A program made the position numbers and the translations under genes. Shown here piece by piece: positions 1 through 7,896 of a DNA stretch of 64,000 bases (its first letter is position 1; each line of letters opens with the position of its first letter). This stretch comes from Priestia megaterium. Lineage in GTDB: Bacteria > Bacillota > Bacilli > Bacillales > Bacillaceae_H. The notes below the pieces were generated by a model. That model worked only from the letters and a program-made list of their open reading frames with translations, was not told where the DNA came from and ran no database searches. The stretch is taken from contig NZ_CP023317.1 of the NCBI RefSeq assembly GCF_009497655.1, positions 3,811,501-3,875,500 of the forward strand, written 5' to 3'.

Positions 1-307
1 TGCCTAGATTCTCTGTTCGTACATTTTGCACTTCATTTTGTTTAGAAAGGTATTTAGTTAAGTATGGTACATAACCGCCTTTTTTAGACTCATCTCCTAC
101 TCCTTCAGTTAATGAGTCGCCAATGGCTACAATATCTAAATCTACAGGGAAAAAGCCTTTCGGAATATGCTTTTTAGGTGTTAAATCCACTTCTTTCTGA
201 ACGGCTTCTTCTTTATTGTCCGTTGGCAAAAAAGTCGTCGTCGAACAGCTCGCTAACACCACCGCACTCATACTGCTTATCACTATACTTTTCCATTTTC
301 TCATCAT
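1..307 (-). CDS. ypmR: SGNH/GDSL-type lipase-esterase lipoprotein, YpmR-like (5' part only)
   Basis: Only the first ~102 codons are present; the gene runs off the left edge. The start is the first of two adjacent ATGs at 307. The N terminus is a lipoprotein signal: basic MMRKWK, a hydrophobic stretch, then lipobox VVLASC, so the mature protein should be lipid-anchored outside the membrane. Around residue 60 comes IVAIGDSLTEG, the block I motif of SGNH hydrolases with the nucleophilic Ser. In B. subtilis ypmR lies next to ypmQ, which is also the next gene here. Substrate unknown. Confident in family, less in symbol. Confidence 0.85.
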   Translation of the reverse strand, partial: MMRKWKSIVISSMSAVVLASCSTTTFLPTDNKEEAVQKEVDLTPKKHIPKGFFPVDLDIVAIGDSLTEGVGDESKKGGYVPYLTKYLSKQNEVQNVRTENLG

Positions 308-396
308 AACACCTACTAACTATGCTGTATTCTCGCTGTCACAAGCAATACTGCTTACCGCTCTGAATAACTATATCTTTATATCTTATCATACTA

Positions 397-402
397 TGTC
401 AA
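397..402 (-). promoter_or_regulatory. Candidate -35 element for the ypmR-like gene
   Basis: On the minus strand TTGACA sits ~90 bases upstream of the ATG, in an AT-rich gap after the upstream gene's terminator. No clean -10 follows at 17 bases; the closest sequences are AAGATA/AGATAT. Treat only as a plausible sigma-A promoter. Confidence 0.3.
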
Positions 403-465
403 GTTGATATTTTACTACGTTTCTTATATATAGTATATGTAAAAAAAAGGATAAGCATGTTTCTT

Positions 466-518
466 TCATAAAAATATCCGCTCACACATCGCTGTAAAGA
501 TAGCTGTGTTTGGCGGAT
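466..518 (-). terminator. Rho-independent terminator after the Sco1-like gene
   Basis: Interrupted inverted repeat ATCCGC...GCGGAT with inner arms around ACACA/TGTGT, followed on the minus strand by ATTTTTATG. It lies 20-70 bases beyond the stop of the Sco1-like gene and separates it from ypmR. Confidence 0.65.
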
Positions 519-540
519 AGATTTGACGATTTTATAGCTC

Positions 541-1119
541 TTACTGAAGGGTTTTAATATCTTTTATCATATCATCATAAGGAGGATCAGTCACTCCCTG
601 ATAAGATTTTTGAACCACTCCATCTTTGTCAATTAGAAAAAAATACGTACCGTGAATAACCTGCGGATCTTCTTGCGGCTTTTTCACAATCATCTTAAAT
701 TGATCCAGCGCAAACTTTTCAATTTCCGCTTGTTTATAGCCCGTTAAGAAATCCCAATTCGAAAAATCAGCGCCAAATTTAGTCGCATAGTCCTTCATTT
801 TCTGAGGAGTGTCCACTTCAGGGTCTACGCTAAATGAAACAAAGCGAACGTCCAGACCTTCATCCTTAGCCATTTTTTGTAATTTAGCCATATGAGCCGT
901 CATTGGGGGACATACGGTTTCGCAGCTTGTGAAGATAAAGTTAGCTACCCAAACGTTCCCTTTCAGCTGACTTAGCCCTACTTTCTTTTGATCTTGGTTA
1001 ACATAAGAAAAAGAGTCCATCTTCCAATTAAGCGGATTTTCTATTTTGGAACCACAGGCTGTTAACATCATGCAACTAATAAGCAGTAAAAAAAACAATT
1101 TATAAGACCAGCTTTTCAT
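541..1119 (-). CDS. ypmQ: Sco1/SenC family copper-binding thiol-disulfide lipoprotein (YpmQ)
   Basis: Sco proteins deliver copper to the CuA site of cytochrome c oxidase or act as thiol-disulfide partners. The 192-residue product has a lipoprotein signal ending in lipobox MLTACG. A thioredoxin-like fold follows with the Cys pair in TSCETVCPP and the distal His in VIHGTYFF: together the three Cu ligands of the family. I chose the ATG at 1119, six bases downstream of AGGAGG; an in-frame GTG further up would bury that ribosome site. It lies 24 bases after the kinase gene's stop and is probably co-transcribed with it. Confidence 0.9.
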   Translation of the reverse strand: MKSWSYKLFFLLLISCMMLTACGSKIENPLNWKMDSFSYVNQDQKKVGLSQLKGNVWVANFIFTSCETVCPPMTAHMAKLQKMAKDEGLDVRFVSFSVDPEVDTPQKMKDYATKFGADFSNWDFLTGYKQAEIEKFALDQFKMIVKKPQEDPQVIHGTYFFLIDKDGVVQKSYQGVTDPPYDDMIKDIKTLQ

Positions 1120-1143
1120 ATGTTCCTCCTGCACGGTTAAAGT

Positions 1144-2760
1144 TTAGTCATAGCTAGGGAAAATCAAGATAAACGTTGAACCTTTTCCTGGTATGCTTTC
1201 CACTTCAATTCTTCCATTCATTTGTTCCACCAGTTGATAAGAAACCATCAGACCAATCCCTGTTCCTTTTTCTTTTAAAGAATAAAACGCTGTTCCTAGC
1301 CGGTTCACTTGTTCACTGGTCATGCCTATACCAGTATCTTCAATTTGAATATGTACATGCCCTTCTCGCTTGTAAAGCCCCACTCGAAGCGTTCCCCCAG
1401 CTCTCATGGCTTCAATTCCATTTTTCATAATATTAAGCAGAACTTGATTCAATTCGTTTCGGCTGCCGCGAACATACATCTCTTCTTTTGCGTCTAATTC
1501 TATGAGTATATTGTTTGTTAATAAAGCATAAGAAGATAATAAATCTACTAAGCTTGTAATACACTCCAAGCAGTTAATAAAACGATGCTGGTGAACATCC
1601 GGCTTGGCTAACGATAAATAGTCATGAATAATCGCTTCTGCTCTGTCCATTTCATTAATCATAAGATGAATGTAACTTAATTCAGTGTTTGAAAGCTTTG
1701 TGTTATCTTGAAACAGCTGCAAAAACCCTTTTACCACCGTCATAGGATTTCGAATTTCATGCGCTACAGAAGCAGCTAATTGGCCAATTGCATTCATTTT
1801 CTCCGCTCGCTGCAATTCCTTTTGCATCCTCGTTTTTTCCATAATAACTTCCAATTCATCAATCGCTTTGGTAATTCCGTCTTTTGTATGACTGAGATCT
1901 GTTTCTACATTCAGGTGTTCTTTTGTTACTGACACTTGATGAAAAAGCTGCTGCAGCCGCTCGGTCATTTCATTAAATCTTGTGTGTACATTCCCTAACT
2001 CAGAATCATCTTCGTGTGTCAGCTTCACATCAAATTTCCCTTGACTCACCGCTTGAATTCCTTCTATTAATTCCCCAAGGGGCGACATTAATCGCCTTAG
2101 TCCCCAGTCTTGAATCACAATAATGAAGGTAAACAGAAGCGTAAACGCAACGACCAAAGACACAATTAAACGTTTTTGATAGATATAGATAGCGCTTGCA
2201 TCTACATCTACACCAAGAATAGCCACAACTTTTCCAGAGCTGTTTGTAATAGGCGATAAAACGGTTATCCACGTCCCGAATTCGTCTTTGTATGTAGATG
2301 TTACGATATTTTTCTTTTTTCGTTCTGCTTCCTTAAATGATTTGTAAAATTCTTCTCCCCCATAATAAATCATGGACGGCTCTAGCGATTGCTTAATTTT
2401 CTTATTCGCTGTTACGATAATCTTATTTCCATGCGATTTGAATTTTTCGGTCGTCATAATATATCCCTGCAAGTACGACGGATGCAATTCATAAATCTTT
2501 CTGAACTGCTTTTCTAGCTCGTCTTTTTCAGGAATCGGCCCGTTCCTTGAATCCACTGCTGCTATTACGTCTTGTTTAGATAAAGACTCCCTCCATAAAT
2601 CGGCCATAATTAACACATGCTGCGTTAACGTCTCTTTTGCCATTTTTTTTTGAACTTGATAGCTAATGGCTAAAGAAATGACTCCAAGGGCAACTACAAT
2701 TAAAGTAGAAAATAAAACCGTTTTGTTAAACACACTCAAATTTCGAATATATTTTTTCAT
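1144..2760 (-). CDS. Membrane sensor histidine kinase, dCache-HAMP-HisKA-HATPase, orphan
   Basis: Predicted membrane kinase of 538 residues: TM1 ~14-33, an extracellular Cache-like sensor ~35-195, TM2 ~197-216, HAMP ~217-272, dimerisation/phosphoacceptor region with H-box SVAHEIRNPMTVVKGF (His334), and a C-terminal HATPase with N box NIMKNGIEAM and G boxes DTGIGM and GTGIGLMV. No response regulator is adjacent. An H-box followed by VKGFLQLF is typical of Bacillus phosphorelay kinases that phosphorylate Spo0F (KinB-KinE type), so a role in sporulation initiation is likely but inferred. The signal is unknown. The tight spacing to a Sco1-like gene is unusual. Confidence 0.88.
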   Translation of the reverse strand: MKKYIRNLSVFNKTVLFSTLIVVALGVISLAISYQVQKKMAKETLTQHVLIMADLWRESLSKQDVIAAVDSRNGPIPEKDELEKQFRKIYELHPSYLQGYIMTTEKFKSHGNKIIVTANKKIKQSLEPSMIYYGGEEFYKSFKEAERKKKNIVTSTYKDEFGTWITVLSPITNSSGKVVAILGVDVDASAIYIYQKRLIVSLVVAFTLLFTFIIVIQDWGLRRLMSPLGELIEGIQAVSQGKFDVKLTHEDDSELGNVHTRFNEMTERLQQLFHQVSVTKEHLNVETDLSHTKDGITKAIDELEVIMEKTRMQKELQRAEKMNAIGQLAASVAHEIRNPMTVVKGFLQLFQDNTKLSNTELSYIHLMINEMDRAEAIIHDYLSLAKPDVHQHRFINCLECITSLVDLLSSYALLTNNILIELDAKEEMYVRGSRNELNQVLLNIMKNGIEAMRAGGTLRVGLYKREGHVHIQIEDTGIGMTSEQVNRLGTAFYSLKEKGTGIGLMVSYQLVEQMNGRIEVESIPGKGSTFILIFPSYD

Positions 2761-2878
2761 CGGTATACTCCGGATTCAAAAGAATAGTAACCAGCACAGC
2801 ATTCGCTGGTAGAAAGTTGATTCTATTATATCACACGTTCGTCCACTTCTCTTTCTCCTTTTTCCAAAAAAGAGAAAG

Positions 2879-2913
2879 CCAAAAAAGTGACTTGCAAAAA
2901 GCAACTCACTTTA
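2879..2913 (-). terminator. Rho-independent terminator of the degV-family gene
   Basis: The inverted repeat AAGTGAGTTGC / GCAAGTCACTT around a T5 loop ends in a run of T on the minus strand. The upstream arm overlaps the TAA stop of the DegV gene. Confidence 0.8.
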
Positions 2914-3753
2914 TTCAGCAAAATACATAAAACCAATTGCACCAATACCCGTATGCGTCGAGATAATAGGCGTCGTATCTTCAATCGAAAATTGCGTATA
3001 GCCTCTTGCCTTCACGATTGATTCTTTTAGCTTAGAAGCGAGCCCAAGTCCATCTGCATGTACAAGCCCTACTCCTTTAATACTTTTTCCTTCTGTATGC
3101 TCTTCGAACTGCTTCGTTAAAAACTTAACAATTTGAGAATGACTGCGCACTTTAGCAACAGGAGTATATACTCCGTCAGCTAGGGAAGCAATTGGCTTAA
3201 TATTTAAAAGAGAACCGATTAGCCCTTTTCCACGTCCAATACGTCCACCTTTAACCAAATTTTCAAGCGTATCGACTACGACAAAAAGATTCGTATTTTG
3301 ACGCACCTCTTCCAAGCGCGCGACAATTTCTTCTACCGTATGCCCCTCTTCAATCATTTTCACCGCTTCAAAGACTTGAAACGAAAGAGCTTTTGTAATG
3401 TACATAGAATCGACAACGGTGATATTTCCTTCTACCATTTGAGCCGCGCTTTCAGCTGCTCGAACGGTTCCGCTCATTCCTCCAGTCATATGAATGGAAA
3501 TGACGTCATACCCTTCACTCACTAATCGTTCATATACTTCAACAAAAGAACCAATAGCCGGCTGAGAGCTTTTTGGTAATTCTTTTGAATTTTTCATTTT
3601 TTCAATAAAATCTGTCGGCGTTAATTCCACGCGATCCAAATATGTTTCATTATCAATATTAATACATAAAGGTATCATCTCAATACCGTATTTTTCAGCT
3701 TCTTCCAACGTTAAATCAATTGTTGAATCCGTTACCACTTTAATTTTCGACAT
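2911..3753 (-). CDS. DegV family fatty-acid-binding protein (FakB-like)
   Basis: Soluble protein of 280 residues, the usual DegV length. It opens with KVVTDSTIDL, the start of the EDD/DegV fold, and carries SSQPAIGSF, the HMTGGMSGT loop and GGRIGRGKGLIG. In characterised Firmicute homologues (FakB) this fold binds a fatty acid and presents it to the kinase FakA for phosphorylation and entry into phospholipid. Which acyl chain is bound cannot be read here, and Bacillus carries several paralogues, so I give no symbol. Single-gene unit ending in its own terminator. Confidence 0.9.
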   Translation of the reverse strand: MSKIKVVTDSTIDLTLEEAEKYGIEMIPLCINIDNETYLDRVELTPTDFIEKMKNSKELPKSSQPAIGSFVEVYERLVSEGYDVISIHMTGGMSGTVRAAESAAQMVEGNITVVDSMYITKALSFQVFEAVKMIEEGHTVEEIVARLEEVRQNTNLFVVVDTLENLVKGGRIGRGKGLIGSLLNIKPIASLADGVYTPVAKVRSHSQIVKFLTKQFEEHTEGKSIKGVGLVHADGLGLASKLKESIVKARGYTQFSIEDTTPIISTHTGIGAIGFMYFAE

Positions 3754-3871
3754 GTGTTCACCCCTATAAGATGCATTGCAGACTAGTATAACATGAACGC
3801 TTACAACAATATAGTTATAATAGAATGCAAGTTTTGCTAATTCGTAAAATGCATGTTCAACCTTTTAGATC

Positions 3872-3921
3872 AACAAAAAAAGTTGACTCTGCTGAAATAT
3901 TCAGAAAAGTCAACTTTTACG
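3872..3921 (-). terminator. Terminator after ypmP
   Basis: AAAAGTTGACT...AGTCAACTTTT stem immediately after the ypmP stop, with a T-rich tail on the minus strand. Confidence 0.8.
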
Positions 3922-3922
3922 T

Positions 3923-4174
3923 TTATGCATTATGCTTTAATACATGAGACTTAAAGAGCTGTTCGTAATCTTTCCATTTCAGCACGCGTTTTAAATATTC
4001 TTGAAACGAGTAGGTTTGCTTCGGAACTGATTCGTTCGTGATTTGTCTAATAAATAAATCAAGTTTTGCAGATAACATGAACCGAAACGTGCTATTTTCC
4101 TCTAAAACTGGAATTTCAGTAATTTTTACTTTTTGACCATTGACATGTTTAAATTCAAGGCTTTTTAATAGCAA
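3923..4174 (-). CDS. ypmP: YpmP family small protein (DUF2535)
   Basis: Small, basic, soluble protein of 83 residues with LLKSLEFKHVNGQKV at the start and LKWKDYEQLFK near the end, resembling B. subtilis YpmP (DUF2535, function unknown). ypmP is also next to ilvA in B. subtilis. I chose the TTG at 4174 because AGAGGG lies nine bases upstream; the TTG nine bases earlier would have almost no spacing. No ATG start exists in this frame. Confidence 0.8.
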   Translation of the reverse strand: MLLKSLEFKHVNGQKVKITEIPVLEENSTFRFMLSAKLDLFIRQITNESVPKQTYSFQEYLKRVLKWKDYEQLFKSHVLKHNA

Positions 4175-4262
4175 GGCGATCAACCCTCTTTTTACCCGTT
4201 TATTTTATTATAATGCTTGAGGTACTTTCTGTCTTGATAAAATAAAAAGAAAACACAAATAT

Positions 4263-4314
4263 TTTTTAAAATAAAAATGCTTCATCAACTTATTCGACAG
4301 TTGATGAAGCATTC
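4263..4314 (-). terminator. Terminator of ilvA
   Basis: AATGCTTCATCAACT and its complement flank an 8-base loop, followed on the minus strand by TTTTTATTTT. It lies 22 bases beyond the ilvA stop. Confidence 0.88.
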
Positions 4315-4335
4315 CTTTTTAAAACGACCTTCTAT

Positions 4336-5607
4336 TTAAATAAATAAGTGAAACAAGTTGCTTTCTTTATTAATTTCTGTGTAAGGAAATCCTTTTTTAT
4401 CCATACGATTAATTAGTGGATAATAATCTTCTTTATGCTTAAGCTCGATTCCCACAAGTGCAGGCCCGCTGTCTTTGTTATTCTTTTTCGTATACTCAAA
4501 GCGCGAAATATCGTCTGTCGGTCCAAGCACTTCGTCTAAAAATTCACGAAGAGCTCCTGCGCGCTGAGGGAAGTTAACGATAAAATAATGCTGTAATCCT
4601 TCATAAATCATCGAACGTTCTTTGATTTCTTGCATACGTCCAATGTCATTGTTGCCTCCGCTGATGACGCAAACAACCGTTTTTCCTTTAATTTGCTCAC
4701 GGTATGAGTCAAGAGCAGCAATCGAAAGAGCTCCTGCTGGTTCTGCTACAATCGCATTTTCATTGTATAGAGATAAAATGGTTGTGCAAACCTTGCCTTC
4801 AGGAACAACTACAATATCGTCCACAAGCTCTTTACTGATGTCATACGGAAGCGTTCCAACTGTTTTAACAGCTGCTCCGTCTACAAATGGATCGATTGCC
4901 GGTAGCGTCACTACATTTCCATTTGCTAAAGATGTCTGCATACCAGGCGCGCCTGCTGGTTCTACCCCAATCACAGCTGTTTGAGGCGAGATGCTTTTTA
5001 CGTATGTGCCGACACCGGAAATTAATCCGCCCCCGCCGATACCCGCAAATACGTAGTCAATTTCATCTTCACAGTCATTGAACATTTCAACGGCTACTGT
5101 ACCCTGTCCTGCAATAACGTCTACATCATTAAATGGATGAATAAATGTTCGATGCTCCTCTTCACTGCATGCAATAGCTTGTTCATAAGAATCATCAAAC
5201 GTATCTCCGATTAGTACGACCTTTACGTTATCTTTGCCTAGAAATTTCACTTGATTAATTTTTTGGCGTGGCGTTGTGCTCGGCATAAAGATTTTACCAT
5301 CGATATTTAAATGACGGCACGCATATGCTACACCTTGTGCGTGGTTTCCTGCACTTGCACAGGCAATTCCATTTTCTAATTCTTCTGGGGATAACTTTTT
5401 GATTCGATTGTACGCACCGCGGATTTTAAATGAGCGCACCACCTGTAAATCCTCACGTTTTAAATAAATATTACATTCATATCGTTCAGACAAAACGTCA
5501 TTACGCTGTAGTGGTGTATGCACAACAACATCTTTAATCAATTGATTTGCAATCATGATGTCCTCTAAATGTACGTGTTTTGTTCGATTATCTACTTGTT
5601 GTTTCAT
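4336..5607 (-). CDS. ilvA: Threonine dehydratase, biosynthetic (IlvA)
   Basis: PLP-dependent deamination of threonine to 2-oxobutyrate, the first committed step to isoleucine. The 423-residue product has the PLP lysine in SFKIRGAYN, the Asn motif ASAGNHAQGVA and glycine-rich IGGGGLISG. A single short C-terminal ACT-like regulatory region (from ~335, HYFIVNFPQRAGALREF) makes it the short Bacillus form, not the two-ACT enteric form. The ATG at 5607 follows GAGGAAGGAAG by seven bases. No T-box leader is visible upstream. Monocistronic, flanked by terminators. Confidence 0.95.
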   Translation of the reverse strand: MKQQVDNRTKHVHLEDIMIANQLIKDVVVHTPLQRNDVLSERYECNIYLKREDLQVVRSFKIRGAYNRIKKLSPEELENGIACASAGNHAQGVAYACRHLNIDGKIFMPSTTPRQKINQVKFLGKDNVKVVLIGDTFDDSYEQAIACSEEEHRTFIHPFNDVDVIAGQGTVAVEMFNDCEDEIDYVFAGIGGGGLISGVGTYVKSISPQTAVIGVEPAGAPGMQTSLANGNVVTLPAIDPFVDGAAVKTVGTLPYDISKELVDDIVVVPEGKVCTTILSLYNENAIVAEPAGALSIAALDSYREQIKGKTVVCVISGGNNDIGRMQEIKERSMIYEGLQHYFIVNFPQRAGALREFLDEVLGPTDDISRFEYTKKNNKDSGPALVGIELKHKEDYYPLINRMDKKGFPYTEINKESNLFHLFI

Positions 5608-5658
5608 AACCAACTTCCTTCCTCTTCTACCATTATTAATTTGTACATTATATCACAT

Positions 5659-5673
5659 AAAATTTAGAAAAAT
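5659..5673 (-). promoter_or_regulatory. ilvA: Weak CodY-box-like sequence upstream of ilvA
   Basis: AAAATTTAGAAAAAT matches 11 of 15 positions of the CodY consensus AATTTTCWGAAAATT, ~55 bases upstream of the ilvA start. CodY controls branched-chain amino-acid genes in Bacillus, but AT-rich leaders give such matches by chance. Confidence 0.25.
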
Positions 5674-5838
5674 CATTATTTTTCATTAATAATGACTAAA
5701 AAAACTTTTCTAACTATTTTACTGTCCACATACTTTACATATGTTTAGCAAACGCTAAATAGACTTACAAAATTGCCCATACTTTCTACATGCAGCTGAT
5801 GCTATAACAGGTATAAATTAAGAAAGGTTGTGGAATAA

Positions 5839-6057
5839 ATGGAGTTTTCACTTCAAAGTTATGAAAGTGCCATTCCGTGCGAAGTAGTTGCAGATGAAGA
5901 AAACGGTAGATATATGCTTCGCAAAGCAGATACAAGCGGAGAAGTTTTTAATACACCAAGCGAGCTGATTCAATGGATTGAAGCAAACTGGAGCGCTGAA
6001 CAGTTTGTTAGCACAGCCGCTTTTCACGAAATGATGAAGCAATTAAAATCAATATAA
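5839..6057 (+). CDS. Small acidic protein of unknown function
   Basis: I do not recognise this gene. It encodes 72 residues, acidic and soluble, starting MEFSLQSYESAIP. The aromatic segment IQWIEANWSAEQF (~49-61) and the C terminus FHEMMKQLKSI look helical. GAAAGG lies ~12 bases before the ATG, a rather long spacing. It is transcribed away from ilvA and followed by a dispersed repeat ending in a hairpin. Codon use resembles its neighbours and no other frame is open, so it is probably real. Confidence 0.6.
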   Translation: MEFSLQSYESAIPCEVVADEENGRYMLRKADTSGEVFNTPSELIQWIEANWSAEQFVSTAAFHEMMKQLKSI

Positions 6058-6059
6058 AA

Positions 6060-6305
6060 AGAGATTGAGACATAACGAAATAGACCCCACCTAAAGACGT
6101 CTAATATGAATCGGTTTTTACACCGCAGTTGATTTCCGTGCAAGACTTCGCTTTCCGCGGGCGGTGAGCCTCCTCATTGCTTCCGCTCCCGCCTGAGTCT
6201 TCGCCTTGCCCTCCAATCAACTGCTAAAAGCACCTACAGACATGAAACCTACGTTCACCATCACAAAGAAAGGTCCGAACGATGAATCGTTCGGATCTTT
6301 CTTCA
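6060..6305 (+). repeat. Dispersed structured intergenic repeat, copy 1 (shortened core)
   Basis: Starts GAGATTGAGACATAACG (6061), then a GC-richer core 6126-6223 bounded by CAGTTGATT and AATCAACTG with inner arms GCAAGAC / GTCTTCGCCTTGC. ATGAAACCTACGTTCACCAT follows and it ends in a hairpin. The same order of blocks recurs at 42768 and 50752. This core is ~98 bases against ~130 in the other copies, missing the inner block after the GAGCCTCCTC segment. Confidence 0.85.
6274..6300. terminator. Bidirectional hairpin between the 72-aa gene and dfrA
   Basis: TCCGAACGAT-GA-ATCGTTCGGA, a perfect 10-bp stem with a 2-base loop, T-rich on both sides (CTTTCTT on plus, CCTTTCTTTG on minus). It lies between converging genes. 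Confidence 0.7.
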
Positions 6306-6351
6306 ACTACCATACTTTTGTCCCAGACTCGCATTTTTTTAATAAGGGAAA

Positions 6352-6837
6352 TCAGCTTCGCTCGTATACGGTAAAATAATAAGTGTAGGGATTTTTTTCA
6401 TCTTTAATTCCTTGCTGCTTCGAAATAACTTTCCATTCGCTCAAATCAATCGCAGGAAAATGTGTATCGCCGTCAAAAGATTCTTCAATATGCGTAATAT
6501 AAAGTCGGTTTGCAACGTCTAATGTTTGCTCATACAGAGTAGCTCCACCAATCACAAAGAGCTCGTCTTCTTTTTCAGCATCTAATGCTTCTAGTTCCTC
6601 AACTGAATGAATAACGGTTGCTCCTTCTTGCTGATAATCTTTTTGACGCGTAAGAACCACATTTTCGCGATTAGGGAGCGGTCGTCCAATTGATTCAAAT
6701 GTTTTTCTTCCCATTACAATCGTATGACTCGTTGTGATGCGCTTGAAATACTTTAAATCTTCCGGAAGACGCCATGGCAAATCATTCTCTTTACCAATCA
6801 GCCTATTTTGATCCATTGCGACAATGAGGGAAATCAT
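6352..6837 (-). CDS. dfrA: Dihydrofolate reductase (DfrA)
   Basis: NADPH-dependent reduction of dihydrofolate to tetrahydrofolate, regenerating the cofactor oxidised by thymidylate synthase. The product has 161 residues, the normal length. Active-site strand [26 protein letters not shown] with the catalytic acidic residue, [13 protein letters not shown] and the NADPH-binding [11 protein letters not shown] are all intact. The ATG overlaps the thyA stop as ATGA, so translation is coupled to thyA. The Trp in LPWRLPEDL is the form of trimethoprim-sensitive chromosomal enzymes, but resistance cannot be judged from this. Confidence 0.97.
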   Translation of the reverse strand: MISLIVAMDQNRLIGKENDLPWRLPEDLKYFKRITTSHTIVMGRKTFESIGRPLPNRENVVLTRQKDYQQEGATVIHSVEELEALDAEKEDELFVIGGATLYEQTLDVANRLYITHIEESFDGDTHFPAIDLSEWKVISKQQGIKDEKNPYTYYFTVYERS

Positions 6838-7628
6838 ACGCTCACAGCTCCTTTAATGTGAGGATGCGCATTATAATCTACTAACTCAAAGTCTTCAAAT
6901 TTAAAGTCAAAAATTGATTTTACGTCTGGATTGATTTTCATTTTTGGTAATGCATGAGGCTCGCGCGTCAACTGCAGGTTTACTTGTTCGATGTGATTGC
7001 TGTAGATATGCGCATCACCAAACGTATGAACAAAATCACCCGGCTCTAAATCACACACTTGTGCCACCATCATTGTAAGCAGCGCATATGAAGCTATATT
7101 AAACGGTACGCCTAGGAAAATATCAGCTGAGCGCTGATACAATTGACAAGACAATTTGCCGTCCGCTACATAAAACTGAAATAAGCAGTGACAAGGCGGC
7201 AAAGCCATATTGTCTACATCAGATACATTCCAGGCGCTTACCATTAAGCGGCGCGAATCAGGATTGTTTTTGATTTGATTAATAACATTTGTAATTTGAT
7301 CAATTTTTTCGCCGTCCGGCGTTGGCCATGAACGCCACTGATGGCCATATACAGGGCCAAGCTCGCCGTTTTCATCCGCCCATTCATTCCAAATGCGCAC
7401 GCCGTTATCTTGTAAATACTTAACGTTTGTATCTCCTTGTAAAAACCAAAGCAGTTCATGAATAATTGATTTCAAATGAAGTTTTTTTGTCGTTAATACC
7501 GGGAAACCTTCTTGTAAATTAAAACGCATTTGATAGCCAAATGTGCTAATTGTACCTGTTCCTGTCCGATCTTCTTTTTTTGTTCCATTTGCTAACACAT
7601 GCTCGCAAAGTTCAAGATATTGTTTCAC
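6834..7628 (-). CDS. thyA: Thymidylate synthase (ThyA type)
   Basis: Converts dUMP to dTMP with methylene-THF. I placed the start at the GTG at 7628, giving 264 residues, the canonical length, with AAAGGAAG eight bases upstream; the frame stays open further but upstream starts lack a site. Motifs: DRTGTGT, the catalytic Cys in [27 protein letters not shown] and HIYSNHIEQ. Forms a two-gene operon with dfrA (4-base overlap). It is of the 264-aa E. coli-like class (ThyB in B. subtilis). Confidence 0.95.
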   Translation of the reverse strand: MKQYLELCEHVLANGTKKEDRTGTGTISTFGYQMRFNLQEGFPVLTTKKLHLKSIIHELLWFLQGDTNVKYLQDNGVRIWNEWADENGELGPVYGHQWRSWPTPDGEKIDQITNVINQIKNNPDSRRLMVSAWNVSDVDNMALPPCHCLFQFYVADGKLSCQLYQRSADIFLGVPFNIASYALLTMMVAQVCDLEPGDFVHTFGDAHIYSNHIEQVNLQLTREPHALPKMKINPDVKSIFDFKFEDFELVDYNAHPHIKGAVSV

Positions 7629-7759
7629 TTCCGACACTTCCTTTATTAAAAAGTCCTTTTCTATTGTATAAGTGTTCACGCGCTAAGTAAACAACTAAAT
7701 CTCAGCTCATATAGAAAAGTTCTTTATCATGTAGGTACGCGATTTCCCCGAAAAAAAAA

Positions 7760-7862
7760 CGAGAATGAGACCCAATGAAACCTACGTTTACCATGACCAT
7801 AAAAAAATCCGAACGAATTTCATTCTCTCTCAAGAATCTCGATTCATCGTTCGGATCTTCCT
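7760..7862 (+). repeat. Internally deleted copy of the dispersed repeat, with terminator hairpin
   Basis: GAGAATGAGACCCA resembles the repeat's left end and joins directly to its right end (ATGAAACCTACGTTTACCATGACC), so the whole core is absent. It finishes in ATCCGAACGA...TCGTTCGGAT (7807-7856), whose loop holds a second weak inverted repeat. It lies just beyond the purU stop and can terminate purU on the minus strand. Confidence 0.7.
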
Positions 7863-7896
7863 TCGGCTAAACTACTTTTTAACAGCTTAGTCTTTG

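Noticed and set aside
4336-5838. T-box leader upstream of ilvA
   Set aside because: No T-box sequence (AGGGTGGNACCGCG) and no terminator in the ~230-base leader region.
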